Under the pieces are notes generated by a model, which ran no database searches, was not told where the DNA came from, and saw only the letters and a list, made by a program, of their open reading frames with translations. Both the position numbers and the translations under genes were made by a program. Below, in pieces: positions 46,662 to 58,197 of a stretch of DNA of 64,000 nucleotides. The DNA is taken from the NCBI RefSeq assembly GCF_945859685.1, contig NC_079148.1, forward strand, positions 868,001-932,000, written 5' to 3'. Within the stretch, counting starts at the first letter, position 1. Each line of letters starts with the position of its first letter. This DNA comes from Eupeodes corollae. Taxonomy: Eukaryota; Arthropoda; Insecta; Diptera; Syrphidae.

Positions 46662-46760
46662 ATGGCGCCCAACAAACGAACGTCCATCCAGATGAGTACA
46701 TTAAAGGAGAACGCTCAACACAACAACGCCAACGGTTTTAAATCGCAAATCGCAGTTCGG
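46662..46760 (+). CDS. Possible short coding start on the plus strand
   Basis: ATGGCGCCC at 46662 opens MAPNKRTSIQMSTLKENAQH, NNANGFKSQIAV, with codon use less AT-driven than nearby frames. A possible donor TCGG|GTATTATT follows at about 46760. The frame then runs into T-rich sequence until 46889. I do not recognise the protein. It could equally be chance inside a GC-richer promoter island. Confidence 0.2.
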
Positions 46761-47046
46761 GTATTATTTTTTTATTTTGGAGGAGCGAGAAGAAATTTTG
46801 TTGAATTTTCTTTTACCTTCAATTTAATATTTTTCCAAAGCCACGACAGGTATTCTTTATACGCACATAGATACTTTATATTTGTATAGATACTTTTATG
46901 TAGCAAGGGGCACGACAGGTAAATCCTGTCGAGTGGAGTGGATATATGTACCTTCAGTGGAACAGGTTTATGCGATGGCAAACGAACAACGACCACGAAG
47001 CCAACAACCGACCGAGGAGGACCGATCAATTGAATTTTCCATTCAC

Positions 47047-47230
47047 CTGAGGAGAGACTGAGACTGAGACTTAGACTGGGACTTGAGACTGCTACTTGGT
47101 GTTTGGTGTTGTCTTGGTCGTTTATACTTTATTCATATATCTCTAAAGATAGTTTTTGTTTGAGTTTAGAGCGGTTTTGAGATTGGTAGCACTATACTAC
47201 ACGTTTTGATTGTGTACACTGTATATATAC
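47047..47230 (-). promoter_or_regulatory. Candidate promoter and first exon (minus): TATA-like box 47222-47229, donor at 47047
   Basis: The minus strand has GTATATATAC (47230-47221) next to a GC-rich CGCGCGGTCCGGTCCCC block. About 30-35 nt further on transcription could start near 47195. The tract then runs through (AGTCTC)n to CTCCTCAG|GTGAAT, a good donor with GT at 47046-47045. The spacing fits a short non-coding first exon of about 150 nt, perhaps for kirre. No Inr consensus is obvious. Confidence 0.28.
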
Positions 47231-49235
47231 GGGGACCGGACCGCGCGTACGCACTACTAAAGCTCCACAGGACACAATGAATGAGGATGACGGCAGAGAT
47301 GATGATGACACCAACTACACTCTATGCGGCATTAATTTGTATCCATATCCACTATGCCAGCAAACCAGCAATTTATAGAGACGGCGATGAGCGACGACGA
47401 GCGACGACGGTAGGGACGTTCAAGACCGAAAGAGAGGTCGTCGAGGAGCAATGCAAAACACAGAGAGTGATAGAGAGATAGAGAGAGTTTAAGGAGAGAT
47501 GCTCCTTGTTAGGTATTTTCCTTAATAGAATACTCGGTACTCGGATCTGGAATCTAGGTTCTTCTTCCACTGGATTCACTCGTCACTCGTTTCCACTATG
47601 AATTTCGGCATATTCAGCCTATTCCACTGAACTAAAACTCTATAGCTACTATACCAACTACCAAATAACTAACTATATACCAGCTCAGCTTAGCTCAGGA
47701 CCAATGGAGCTGGATTCTTTAATTATGCACTTGAAAATTTCAAATTTCAAACAAAAAATTCTTGAAATGGAACACTTGCGGAATCCAACACACTTCAAAA
47801 ATAAATGCTTAAAGGTTATCTATGGTTCGGGAATTGTATCCAAATTATTATTGATGTTTAGGTCGATTAAAGAAATTCAAATTCGATTCGATTTTATTTT
47901 GATATGTGATTCGATTAAGGAAATTCGTTCTGATATTGATATTTGGGGGGGAAGAATTTTGTTTTGTATATTATAACAATTGACGTCTGTATATATAGAA
48001 CACATATACAAGAGGACTTGCTGGTTAGAACGTAGAACGAACGAACTGATTTCGGGCACGGAGGAACACGAACTGGCTGGATAAATTGTTGCCTCTCCAA
48101 GTTTATCACCAAGTAAAGAATCCGATGAAATTTTCCGACGACACACAAAACCAATCCGATGAATTTTCCTACACCACCTTTACAGTACTTGTATGTCGTA
48201 TGCTGTATGCTTTATGCTGCCCTTGGTGGTTGGTAAGGCGCGTGCCCGAGATGAGTCGAGCCGAGTCGAGCGGAGCGGAGCATACTTCTCTTCTCCCCCT
48301 CCTCCTACTACACGGAGATTTTCTTTCTGTTTTGAGAGTCTTTATTGTTTGATCATTCGCTTCGCGTACTTCCAGAGTTATTTTTAGGTTTTACACCAAA
48401 CGATGGTACTACTCAAGACTCTGTGGAACTGAACTCCGTTGAAGCTGCTTTGGATTTGGATTTGGATGTGTGATGTGTCATGATGTGCGCTCTGCTCTGT
48501 GATGATGGTGCTCTGGCTATGGCTTTGGCTCTGGCTCTGACTATGGCTTCTCTACTATGAGTGGAATGCAATATTATATTGTTTTGGTTTTCTTTCTTTC
48601 TTAATTTCTTGTTGTGTGTCTGGTGTTCTCTAAGAGTTAAATAAGTCTTGTTTAGATAGACACTACAGCTGTGTTTAGGTAGGGAATTTTCTTTCTCTTA
48701 ATGATAAAGGCGAAGAGCATATGAAAATTAAAAGAGATTTATTAACCGTCAATAAAGATTTGGCAAGTAAGGTCTATAGGGTAAGTTTGCATGCATGGTT
48801 CTCAGAGACGCATATAGTTTTGTTGCGTTCAAGACAAATGCTTAATCTCTTCTTTAAAATACAAATTAAAAAAAAAATTCTTTATTATTAACTTAACATA
48901 GGAACTTTTTGTAATCGTTCCGATTCGTCAAATTACAAATTTTGAAAAACCTCGACGTTTCAAGTTCCCTAGAATGCCTAAAACAAAAATTGATTTAGAC
49001 CTGAATATCTGAGCAAACTTTCAAACTAATTGTATCATCTAAATAGTACAGTTTTTTAACATTTACTATTTTTTTTGAAAAACCCAACATCAACATTAGT
49101 TATTTCTAAAAAAGAGGCTGGGAAGCGACCCACACTGATAACTTCCAATCCTGTCTGTCGATTTGTCTTGCTTAAAAGTTTGTAGGTTTTCGTATTCTTA
49201 CAAATTTTAAAATTACCAACAATATTTTTCATGTA
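47231..49235. other. GC-richer, low-complexity island, no gene recognised
   Basis: Contains GAGAGA and GACGACGAGCG runs (47385-47510), a GAGTCGAGCCGAGTCGAGCGG run (48255-48276, quoted in part: GAGCCGAGTCGAGCGGAG), and GGATTTGGATTTGGATG and TGGCTCTGGCTCTG repeats (48450-48540). GAGA-type motifs fit a regulatory region. Overlapping open frames on both strands at 47704-48387 show no domain. A 33-codon ATG frame at 47277 (MNEDDGRDDDDTNYTLCGIN) reads through a GATGAT repeat. Confidence 0.45.
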
Positions 49236-49239
49236 AAGA

Positions 49240-50250
49240 AATAGTTTAGTTTGAAAATTTAGTTTGCTAGTTTAGTCGAAAACAAATTTTTACCAGTTTT
49301 AGATTTTTTATTAAAAACCGCACTGTTGGATTTTTATAAAAAAAACTATTGAATATCGAAAATGTGAAATAAAAAAGTTTGAAGATTTTTGAAAAGCTAT
49401 TTAAGTCGAAAGTAAATGTTTACCAAGTTTAAGTATTACGTTTTTATTTTTTTGTAAGAAACTGCTGAAAGCCAATATCTCAAAGTTTTGAAAATACATT
49501 TGAGAAGAAATTCAATTTTTAACAACTTTTATTATTTTTTTTGTTTAGATTTTTATTTTTTGTAAAAAAAACTGTCAATTCGATTTTTTTCAAAATTTTA
49601 CATAATGTTAAAAACAATATTTCTTACAGGTTAAAATTAGTTTGAAGCCATAATTTCAAATTTTTGAAAAAATATTTTTGTCGAAAATCAATTTTGAAAT
49701 TTTCTTTTAAGTTTTTATTTCTTGTAAAAAATAGTCAATTCCATTTTTCTAAAAACTTCCGAATGTTGAAAACAATATTTCTCATAAATTAGAATTAGTT
49801 GGAAGCCATTATCTCAAGTTTTTGAAAAGATATTTTAGTCGAAATTCAATACTTACCAACTTTGAATAATGTTTTTTTTAGATTTGTATTTTTTATAAAA
49901 AAAAACTGTCAATGTGATTTTTCTCAACATTTTACCCAATCTGAAAAACGTTTTTTTTCTTGTTGCACAAAATTCTTTTGGAGAATAAATCATTTTGTAT
50001 TCGTAAAATTTTCGAGTTGACACATTTTTTTTTTCGATTTATAAAAAAATCCGTTAGTTGGATTTTTTTCCAATAATATAATTTTTTGTCTCTAGCGTCA
50101 TTGGTTCGTGAGATATTTAGGATTAACCAAAATGTTCACCTTTTTTTAAACTGCTATAGTAAAAAAAACACCTATTTAATTAGCCTTCTGCATCTTTCTG
50201 CATTATTATCTGTATAAAAATTTTTTGGTGAAGTCGATATCTCTTCTGGT
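49240..50250 (+). repeat. AT-rich tandem repeat array, about 5-6 degenerate units of about 170 bp
   Basis: Recurring phrases: GTCAATTCGATTTTT, ACAATATTTCTTACAGGTTA / ACAATATTTCTCATAAATTA, TTAGTTTGAAGCCATAATTT / TTAGTTGGAAGCCATTATCT, and TTTTTATTTTTTGTAAAAAA, spaced about 150-180 bp. The right end (50240-50360) has CATACACACGCACGCACAGA then TCTAGGGACCTTGAAA, also seen at 44.9 kb and, in part, at 48.9 and 53.0 kb. Confidence 0.7.
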
Positions 50251-50360
50251 TCTTGAGCTATGCACGACGAAAAAAACGTTACAAACGTACATACACACGC
50301 ACGCACAGACATCTTTCCAAAAATCTTATATTTGACTCTAGGGACCTTGAAATGTGGAGA

Positions 50361-51062
50361 ATAATTAAGAACCTACAAATAATGTTACGCAAAATTTGTA
50401 AAAATAAATGTTCGATTCGATTATTTCGAGAACATTATAAGGTATTGACTCCAAAATTATTTAATTCTGTGCTATTTGTTGTTAAAAAATGGTACTAAAA
50501 TTGTGAAAGAAAGTTTTCATTTTAATATCTTAGCTTGCTTTTAACTATTTTTTAAAAGAATTTAATTGAAAGCTATTTTTACAAAACAACAAAAACGACA
50601 AGAAATGGTTTTCGACTCAAGTATTATGAGAACAAAGAAAGACATTATTGGTCTTTAATTTTTTGTATCTCAAACAAAATATTATTATTAATATTTTATT
50701 AAAGTTTTGTTTAAAAATGGGAACGGATCGGAAGTTATGAGTGTGTGTCGCATTCCAGCGTCTTTTCTAACTTTATGCTTTTAAACATAATAAAGAAACT
50801 AAGCTTTTAAGGAACATTTATGACATCTCACAGAAAAATTAGGAATCGCAGTCAAAATTTATTTCTTACCGATATAATGGACACCTCACTAATGTTGCCT
50901 TTAGCTTCATGAGGTAATATAATGAAATGATAGAAAGTGCATATACTCTTATATAGTGCATATACTTTTTCAAGACATTCAGAAAACACTTCTTAAAATT
51001 AACTTATTTATTTTCAAACCCGTTTCAGAGAAACGGCATAATATCCACTTGGAAACAAGTGT
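50361..51062. other. AT-rich spacer, nothing recognised
   Basis: No gene. The 81-codon frame at 50253-50498 begins in the repeat end and is low complexity. Confidence 0.5.
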
Positions 51063-51262
51063 TTAAAGGTATTATTGGTTATCATCATTGAAAATTAAGT
51101 TTCGAGATTTAAAAGAAATTATGCGTGTTTGTAATCAGATTTATAGTTTTATTGAATATTTTCTTTTTCTTATATAATATTTTCTTTTAATTATACCGAT
51201 CAGTCAGTATTGACATTTTTGTTCAATTATTGAAATTTTCAATGATCGCTCTAAGTGCCGTA
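51063..51262. mobile_element. Short MITE remnant, plus a lone end at 51536-51556
   Basis: TATTATTGGTTATCATCATT at 51070 and TTTTCAATGATCGCTCTAAG near 51240 are eroded inverted ends of the family at 13.0 and 43.6 kb. A separate end AGTTATAGCTATCATTGATG occurs at 51539-51558 with no partner found. Confidence 0.45.
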
Positions 51263-52200
51263 TCAAACAAATTTCAATGATTAGTTCAATTCAGTTTGTT
51301 TGTTAAAATTCTCTTAAAAGATTTCAAAAGTTTTATTTTGAGGGCAAAACTAAAACAGAACTCCTTAGTAATACAATTATAATTTTGTGGTGGAAGTTAA
51401 AAAACAAAGCTTTTGTTCTCTTTAATTCAATTATATTTCTGTTTAAACAGTCTTGTTTTCAATGAAAAATATTATTTTTAACTAAAATATATATTTTCAA
51501 TTAACCAAATTTCACTGAACGAAGTGTTTGATAGAGCTAGTTATAGCTATCATTGATGTATATTTATTATTAGATTATAGAAGTTATTGTCAACTGTAAA
51601 TAATTGTAAACAAATTTCTTGATTCTGAATCTAAAATCTAGCAGAAAGTTTCTTCGGAATTTGAAATTGTCTAAAATTAAATCACAAATCTGTGGAACTA
51701 TTGGGTTTATTTTTTTTTAAGGATGGAGTCAGCTGTTAAAAAAAAAATTAAATCACGTCACTAAAATAGAAAAATAAATTTATGCTGAAAAATAACTGGG
51801 AAGTTAAACTATCTTGGCAAAATAATTCAGTGTTTAGTGAAGTTCCGCTAGACTCTGATGAATTTCTATTAAATTTGTTTATTTAAAGAAATCGAAAGAG
51901 TAAACAATGAAGAGATTAAGTATTACTTGCTTTCTGGCAAGATATTTTCTAGAAGTCAAAACAATAGTAAAATTGTCACAAGATCTTTCATTTTTATTAG
52001 AACAATTCTCTTTAAATGTCTCAAAATAATAACAATATCATTTCTATTAAATTAACCGACTTTGAAATGAGTATTTTTCTTTGGTATCCTTGGAGGTATT
52101 AAAGTCAATATTTAAGATGTTTTTTGTATTGTTGTCTAATGGTGTTATTTTACTGTGAAGAGTATTTTTCTGAAAGTCTAACAAAACATTTATAACAACA
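51263..52200. other. AT-rich spacer, nothing recognised apart from the lone MITE end
   Basis: No gene or further repeat family recognised. Confidence 0.5.
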
Positions 52201-53060
52201 TATTGTATAACTTGAAAAAAGCTTCACTATCTTTCTTCTTTTCCAAGACTTTTGAGTCAAAAATCGATTTTTACCTGTTTTTGTTGATATTTTTTTTGCT
52301 AATTTTAAGCAATATTTTTTGAAAGTTTCTATTTTCATTTCAAAAAATATCAATTTCAAATGTTCCTAATTTTAAGAGCAATATTTTGTACATCATTTTA
52401 TTATTTTTCATTTTTTATTTTATTTATTATTATTGCCATTATTTATTCTCGAGATATTAAATCAGTGACGACATTACTCGCACGCAGGAATGGTTGAGAG
52501 TTAAAACTTATAAATCACTAGGCCATAATTCTATATGGATTATTGAGCCACTTATTTTATTGATTCAAGTCAAAAATAAACATTTACCAGTTGCTTTTTG
52601 TAGGTTTTTGTTCTTCTAAAAATAACCCCAAGTTCGATTTTTCTAAAAACGTTTCCAAAAGTTAAGAACAAAGGTTTTTATAAAATTAATTTAAAGCTTT
52701 TACCATTCACCGAAATATTCGAGTCAAAAAACATTTTTTCCACTTTTTCAAAGATTGCTGTAAAAAAAAAAGATTTCAAAACGTTATTCTTCGTTTAGTA
52801 AAATTATGTATTTCTTGTTCGTAAAATATTCAGTTATAAAGAAATCAAATACTCAATTTTCTTGAAAGGTCTTTCAGCATCTTTTGATGTTATTATCTGT
52901 AAAACAAACTTTATTTAAAGCTCATAGCTTAATTAGTTTTTGAGACATGGGTCACAAAAAAAAGGTATCCCAACCTACGGACGGACGTACACACATCTTT
53001 CCAAAATTATCAAAATTTTCAATTTGAAAATCGGACTGATTGCAATATCTTCCTTTAAAA
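52201..53060 (+). repeat. AT-rich repeat family block, interrupted by a SINE fragment
   Basis: Carries the phrases TTTGAGTCAAAAATCGATTT, CAAGTTCGATTTTTCTAAAA and TTCGAGTCAAAAAACATTTT seen in the 30.8, 49 and 60 kb blocks, and ends CAAAATTTTCAATTTGAAAA. A SINE-like piece sits at 52455-52565. Confidence 0.5.
52455..52565 (+). repeat. SINE-like 3' fragment
   Basis: CATTACTCGCACGCAGGAAT, GGTTGAGAGTTAAAAC and TCACTAGGCC match the body at 56770-56820 (GTACTCGCACACAGGAATAG, TTGAGAGTT, TCACTAGGCC). Two copies in one window indicate a dispersed family. Confidence 0.55.
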
Positions 53061-56000
53061 AATTAAAAAACATCTAATCTCCTTTCTAATTGTTTTCTTA
53101 CTTGAGTCACATTATTATATTATATTATTGGAATTTGGAAGAAGTTTGTTTTGAAGCTCAAACTTGGGACCACATCGTGTTAAACGAAAACAATCGTTTC
53201 CAAAAGAAGGTAGTCGTTTTGACAAAAGCTATCTCTATCATTTTAATGGAAAAATTTAGAGAGGCAATATTTAAAACGATTACCAACAAATTGAAATTCA
53301 ACTATCGCCTTACTTAATTTCAATTCTGATCCTAAATGAATCATACGTGTTATGAACCCTGAAAAACTGATAAAACATACTTTTATCTACATATATCTGC
53401 TACAATAATGCAACAGGAAACTATTTTTTGGAAATTGAGTTGTTTCCTTAAAAAAGTTTAGTCATACTAAAATTCAACCTATCTTGAACAAAGACCGACG
53501 AAGTTAAACGATCCCCTTTTATTCTAGAAGACTATTTTCTATTAGTCATTCTATAATTTCCAGCTAAAACGCATTAGTCCGTTAATTCTGATTTGATTTC
53601 TTAAGGGTGCATTTTTCAACCCTTTGAAGTTAGGAAACCATATATACGTTATGCATTTCATTAGTCATAAACAATTGGCGAATATTTCTTTGGAAATTGC
53701 GTGTTCCTGGGTTAGTCATCGGACAGAACACAAATCAGACACAATCTTTCGAAATAGCCATTTGATTTATTAAGTGTTAAATAAACTTCCCTTCTTTATT
53801 CCGATCAAAAATATTATTTTGCACTTATTCGGAATCGGAATACTTTAAGGCTAAGCATGTAACAGCTCAAATTAGAACCCCATCTTGAGTGCAGATGCGC
53901 GTTCAAAATGTTTGAACAATAAAATCCCTTCCGCCTTTACGGAATTAACCATCGCACATCTGGGATATAAGAGTTAGACTTGAAAATGCAATAATTTTCT
54001 TTTTTTAGGTATACGAGTGAATACAAAATTCTTAAAATAAACCTATTTCAATGAGCCGCATCAACATTAAATTAAATTAAAAAAATACTTCAGCTATTAA
54101 TGTTTGAAAAATATCATTTTTATACACCTCTGAAGTTCAATAATATCTACATATCTGCCCGGAAATACTTCAACGTGACACGGAAATGTAAGGAAACACA
54201 AAAACGAAAACAAAAATATGAATGGCAAAGCATCACGCGGTCATAGCCCTGAAATAACAGAAGTTGGAGTTTTTTTCCCGTCGATTTTCGAGTATAAAAA
54301 TAGCATTTCTAACACTCTAACGATAACGCTAAGGCAACAGAGTCCAAGCACCAAGGGAGAGAATGGGAAGGTCGATTGTGATGCATCTAATTGTGATTCA
54401 TAAACATACGCACCAAGGCGTTCTATTCCAAACAAATTTTAATGTTCAACACGTGTTGAGGGAAGTCATCAAACCATTTAACCATCAAGCCCTAGACGTT
54501 AGGCGCAAGTAATTCAAACCAAAATAAAGAAAGATATGTTTTGTTGATAGGAATAAGACTTGGTGTCGTTATTTTTGTTCGTGGTCAACTGGGAAATGCT
54601 TTTTCTTGACCTTGTGCAACGAAAAACTATTGAACATTTATAAATTGTTTATGTATCAACCCCAATCACCCTTTCGCCTAATGATTAAGTTGATAGTTTA
54701 TGATTTCTTATCGCTCGAAAATCCAATTCGAAATCAGAGTTTTTGATTCTTGGTTGAGGTTCATTAACATCATTTATATTTCTTTGAAACCAAATCTAAC
54801 GGATAAACCATATTTGGGGGTTACTTATGAGACCCTTAAAAAAGTGACTTCAAGTTGATGGTCTCCACGAACAACATACGAGATTATGAATTAAGCAATT
54901 TGATTAAATCCAATTTTCGAATAAGTTCAATGTATTCTTGAGAGTATCTGCCCGCGATGAATACGACCTTAAAAATGACAGGAGAAACAGATGGAGATTG
55001 AAAACCGATATAGTCCTCTTCGGATATTGGACAAATGGAAATTTTAAGTTATTGCTACCAGATAAGAGTTATTCCCAATTATTATTGAAGAAAGCTTTTT
55101 ATCAATACTTAAATTTGGAGGAGGACGACGCACGGGTCACGGACGGAGACAACTGAGACGACGAACGAACGACGGACAGAATATCATCATTTATGCAGGA
55201 TGAATAATAAATTGAATTAACTTCCTGTGATTTTTCTTTTATCAATTTAAAATTGGGGGAAATTCAGAGTTAATGCAAACCGGATTTCCAACAATGACAT
55301 AAATTACTTTAAAAAACAAATTTACTTGGACCTATTTTGTTTTTCACCAATTTTTATTTCGCTTCAATCTATTTGAAGGGGAGGCCAATAAACTTTCAGA
55401 ATTCAGGGCTTGAAATTAATTTAAAAATATTTTCATGAGAAAATCAAAAAATTCAGTAACTATATATTATTATCAATGAAAACAACATTAAAGTAGCAAG
55501 TTTTAGCAATGGTTTTGAAATTAAGAATAATCTGTGAAAACTCATCCTCCCCAACTTTAGTGAGACACATTTTACTATCAACATTATTATGAAAGTTACC
55601 TGAATGATAATTGAACCTTTTTTGTTACAACTTTTTAACTATTGTGTTGTTAATAATCCCGAATGGTGACAGTTGCCTTAATTGGTTTCGTTATATGAAG
55701 CAAAAAATCAAACATTGTTTTTCCTAGTAATCTGAAAAAGTTTTACTTTTTGTATAGGGTTTGATATTGCCTTTTTTTGAAATGCGCAGTTATGCCAGGT
55801 ATTCATTAGATGAAGACCCAAAATGAGATAATTTTATAGACAAAGTTTTTGCATTAAAAAATTGGTAATTTCTGTTTTGACGTCTCATTCACATTTGATT
55901 CTAAATTTGTCGATAATGTTACTGTTGGAGTTGTTTTCACTTTCAGTATGTTTTTTGTATAGACGTTGAATAAAACCTTTTTTGAAAAGTGAACACAAAA

Positions 56001-56552
56001 TAATTTAAAGTTCTGGGAATCTATTTGTATATCGTGCGATTGATTTGGTTTGTCATGTGTCAATGAAATGGCTGCCACAGATAAATATAATCCAAAACAA
56101 AAAATCATTTAAATTTCATTGGAACCAACAACCTATTTTAAAGCAATTAACAGTTTACTTTTGTTACAATTTAAATTTCGATATTATTCTTAAATGTTCA
56201 CCACTTCCACAATAGTAAATAACTTATTCTCTTTTATTAAAAACGTTGCATTTGAACACATCCGAATAGTGACATTTCGTGAAAAAAAAAACAAAACAAA
56301 AAAACCTAATTTGAAGAAGGGAAATTTGGTTGGCTTGGTTTGTTTTTTTTTTTGGTGCAAATCTTTAACAAACTATTTTAAAGCACTTAACATATAACTT
56401 GTACGATTTCCTTAACGTTTAGCAAACTGTCCAAAAGTTTTTTTCTTTTCAAAATAAGTAAAATACATATTTTTTTTTTATTAAAATGTTGCACATAAAT
56501 ACGCCACAATAGTGACAATTCGTAGATAAGAAACAAACCTTATTTAGTGAAC
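53061..56552. other. AT-rich presumed intron, nothing firmly recognised
   Basis: Open frames at 53090-53317, 54218-54435 and 54938-55156 show no domain. The last one ends in GC-rich GAGGACGACGCACGGGTCACGG and reads RRNRWRLKTDIVLFGYWTNG, which I cannot place. A short run GACGACGAACGAACGACGGAC is at 55157-55177 (in part). Confidence 0.5.
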
Positions 56553-56860
56553 TAAACTATGACTTTGTGTCATACCCGTGGTATGACAAGGGGTCTTGGC
56601 TTCAATCCCTGCCTGTGTCACCTTTATTTAAAAAAAAAATAATTTTCGCAGCTACTGCATCTTGCGAGGAATTGACAAATCCTTTAAGAGTATTTCTTGT
56701 CATTAAAAAGTGCTTTCTCTAATTAGCCGTCAAGATTCGGCCTAAAATTGTAGGTCCCTTCCATTCCTGACAACAGTACTCGCACACAGGAATAGTTGAG
56801 AGTTATAGGTCACTAGGCCCTGGTTCACAACTGACTGTTGCCCCACCCAATTTAATTTAA
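56553..56860 (+). repeat. SINE-like repeat with tRNA-type B-box-like motif
   Basis: The head includes GGGTCTTGGCTTCAATCCCT, where GGCTTCAATCCC resembles a pol III B box (GGTTCRANNCC). The body CAAGATTCGGCCTAAAATTG, TCGCACACAGGAATAGTTGA, CACTAGGCCC is shared with 52.5 kb. The A box is weak. No clear A-tail. It is probably an old tRNA-derived SINE. Confidence 0.5.
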
Positions 56861-57499
56861 TTTTTAAACTATGACTTCGATATGTCAGAAGTTCGGAATT
56901 TGTACGGATTTAGTTGTATCGATTTAAAGTAAACATTTTGTAATTACAACTTTTGTATAATTTAAGGAAAGTTAAGTAAGATGCTAAATTCATTAAAATT
57001 TAAGAAATCCATCGTATTGGGTTACTATAACCTTCTAAAATTACTTCAAGATTTTATTTAAGAGTTTTCAAACTTGCAATATTTAATTTGATGTTTTTGA
57101 TGGTTCTCTCCTGCCAAATATATTTAAATATTCTTATGGGTTGTACAATTTAAAGCTTATGATTCTTAGATTTCTGATTAGTCTCTGTCAGATTGACAGA
57201 GCAGAAGAATGAAATATAAACAAAATGCACTATTCATTCTTACTAAGCATTCTAATTAGATTTCTATATCTTTTCTTCCTTTTTAAAATCATGCTGTAGA
57301 GAATAATTCTATTCTCAGAGATTTGGCAGCATAAATGGGAAAATTGGCCGAGAACTTTTGTTTCTATATCTGAGAAAAAAGAACTATCTGAGATCTCAGA
57401 AATATAAACTAGCCAATTGTGGACAGCCTTTAAATTTGGCAGCTGTCAAGTAAATTAATTTTTAAGCTGTCATTATTTGACAAGTTAAAACTAGGTCAT
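56861..57499. other. AT-rich spacer, nothing recognised
   Basis: Short TCTGTCAGATTGACAGAG inverted motif at 57184-57201 (CTGTCA..TGACAG); otherwise no features. Confidence 0.5.
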
Positions 57500-57990
57500 T
57501 ACTAAAATGAGTGATAGTAAAAATAGTGAATCTGGTGAAAAAGTTTGAGATTTTGCGATAAGTTAGTGATGTGAATAATCGCAAAAGGAGTGAACGTCTC
57601 AAAAACTTTGTTGACGAAAACAAAGTTATTTCCATTCCTTGCCGATCTTTGGAACTCGGCTTTCAACAAAAGATTTTACATCATTTCTTGGTATGCATTT
57701 AAATGATTCGGATTATCATTGTCTTCAGTGATAAGTGCTACTGGAATTGAAATCTAATTATGTTAAATAGCAGCGTTTTCGAATTTAAAACTTAGAAAAT
57801 CAAAGAATGACTGTTGAAAAGTCTCTCCATGCTAACCATGTTATTGTGCATTTTTTGAGCAAGGCCGTGGTTAGACCTTACTTAATCGAAAATAAGTTTG
57901 GAGCAACTGTTTCGGTGAATTGAGTCCACTACAGAGCTATGGTTAATGATATTTTATGAGCGGAATTAGAAGATATTCACTTTTAAGCAC
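57500..57990 (+). pseudogene. Mariner-like transposase remnant
   Basis: Frames: RSERLKNFVDENKVISIPCR, SLELGFQQKILHHFL, then FSDKCYWN (the catalytic FSDEAHFW block), and VVRPYLIENKFGATVSVN, VHYRAMVNDIL, AELEDIHF. This matches the family pattern '..GIIGPYFFEN..GATVTVNG.RYRAMI..FL.PEL.D.'. Multiple stops; part of the N-terminal linker and the C-terminus are gone. Same family as at 23.3, 26.2 and 28.3 kb. Confidence 0.72.
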
Positions 57991-58197
57991 CGAAATCTCG
58001 TGATTAGACTTCTGACATTTTGCTCGCAACATATAGGACCTAAATGATGAGTATTGTGTTTTAAAAAAAAATGAATAAAAATAATTGATATATACCTGGA
58101 ATATTATTTGAACACGAACTTTTTTTGTATGCAACAAAGAATAACGTTTTTGATAACTGGAAACATTTTGAGAAAAATCGAATTGACAGTTTTATTA

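Noticed and set aside
47877..48387. Several overlapping frames on both strands
   Set aside because: Low-complexity GC-richer island with mutually overlapping frames; none protein-like.
56553..56640. Possible functional tRNA gene
   Set aside because: Only a B-box-like motif is visible. I cannot form a cloverleaf, and the downstream body is shared with another repeat copy, so a SINE fits better.
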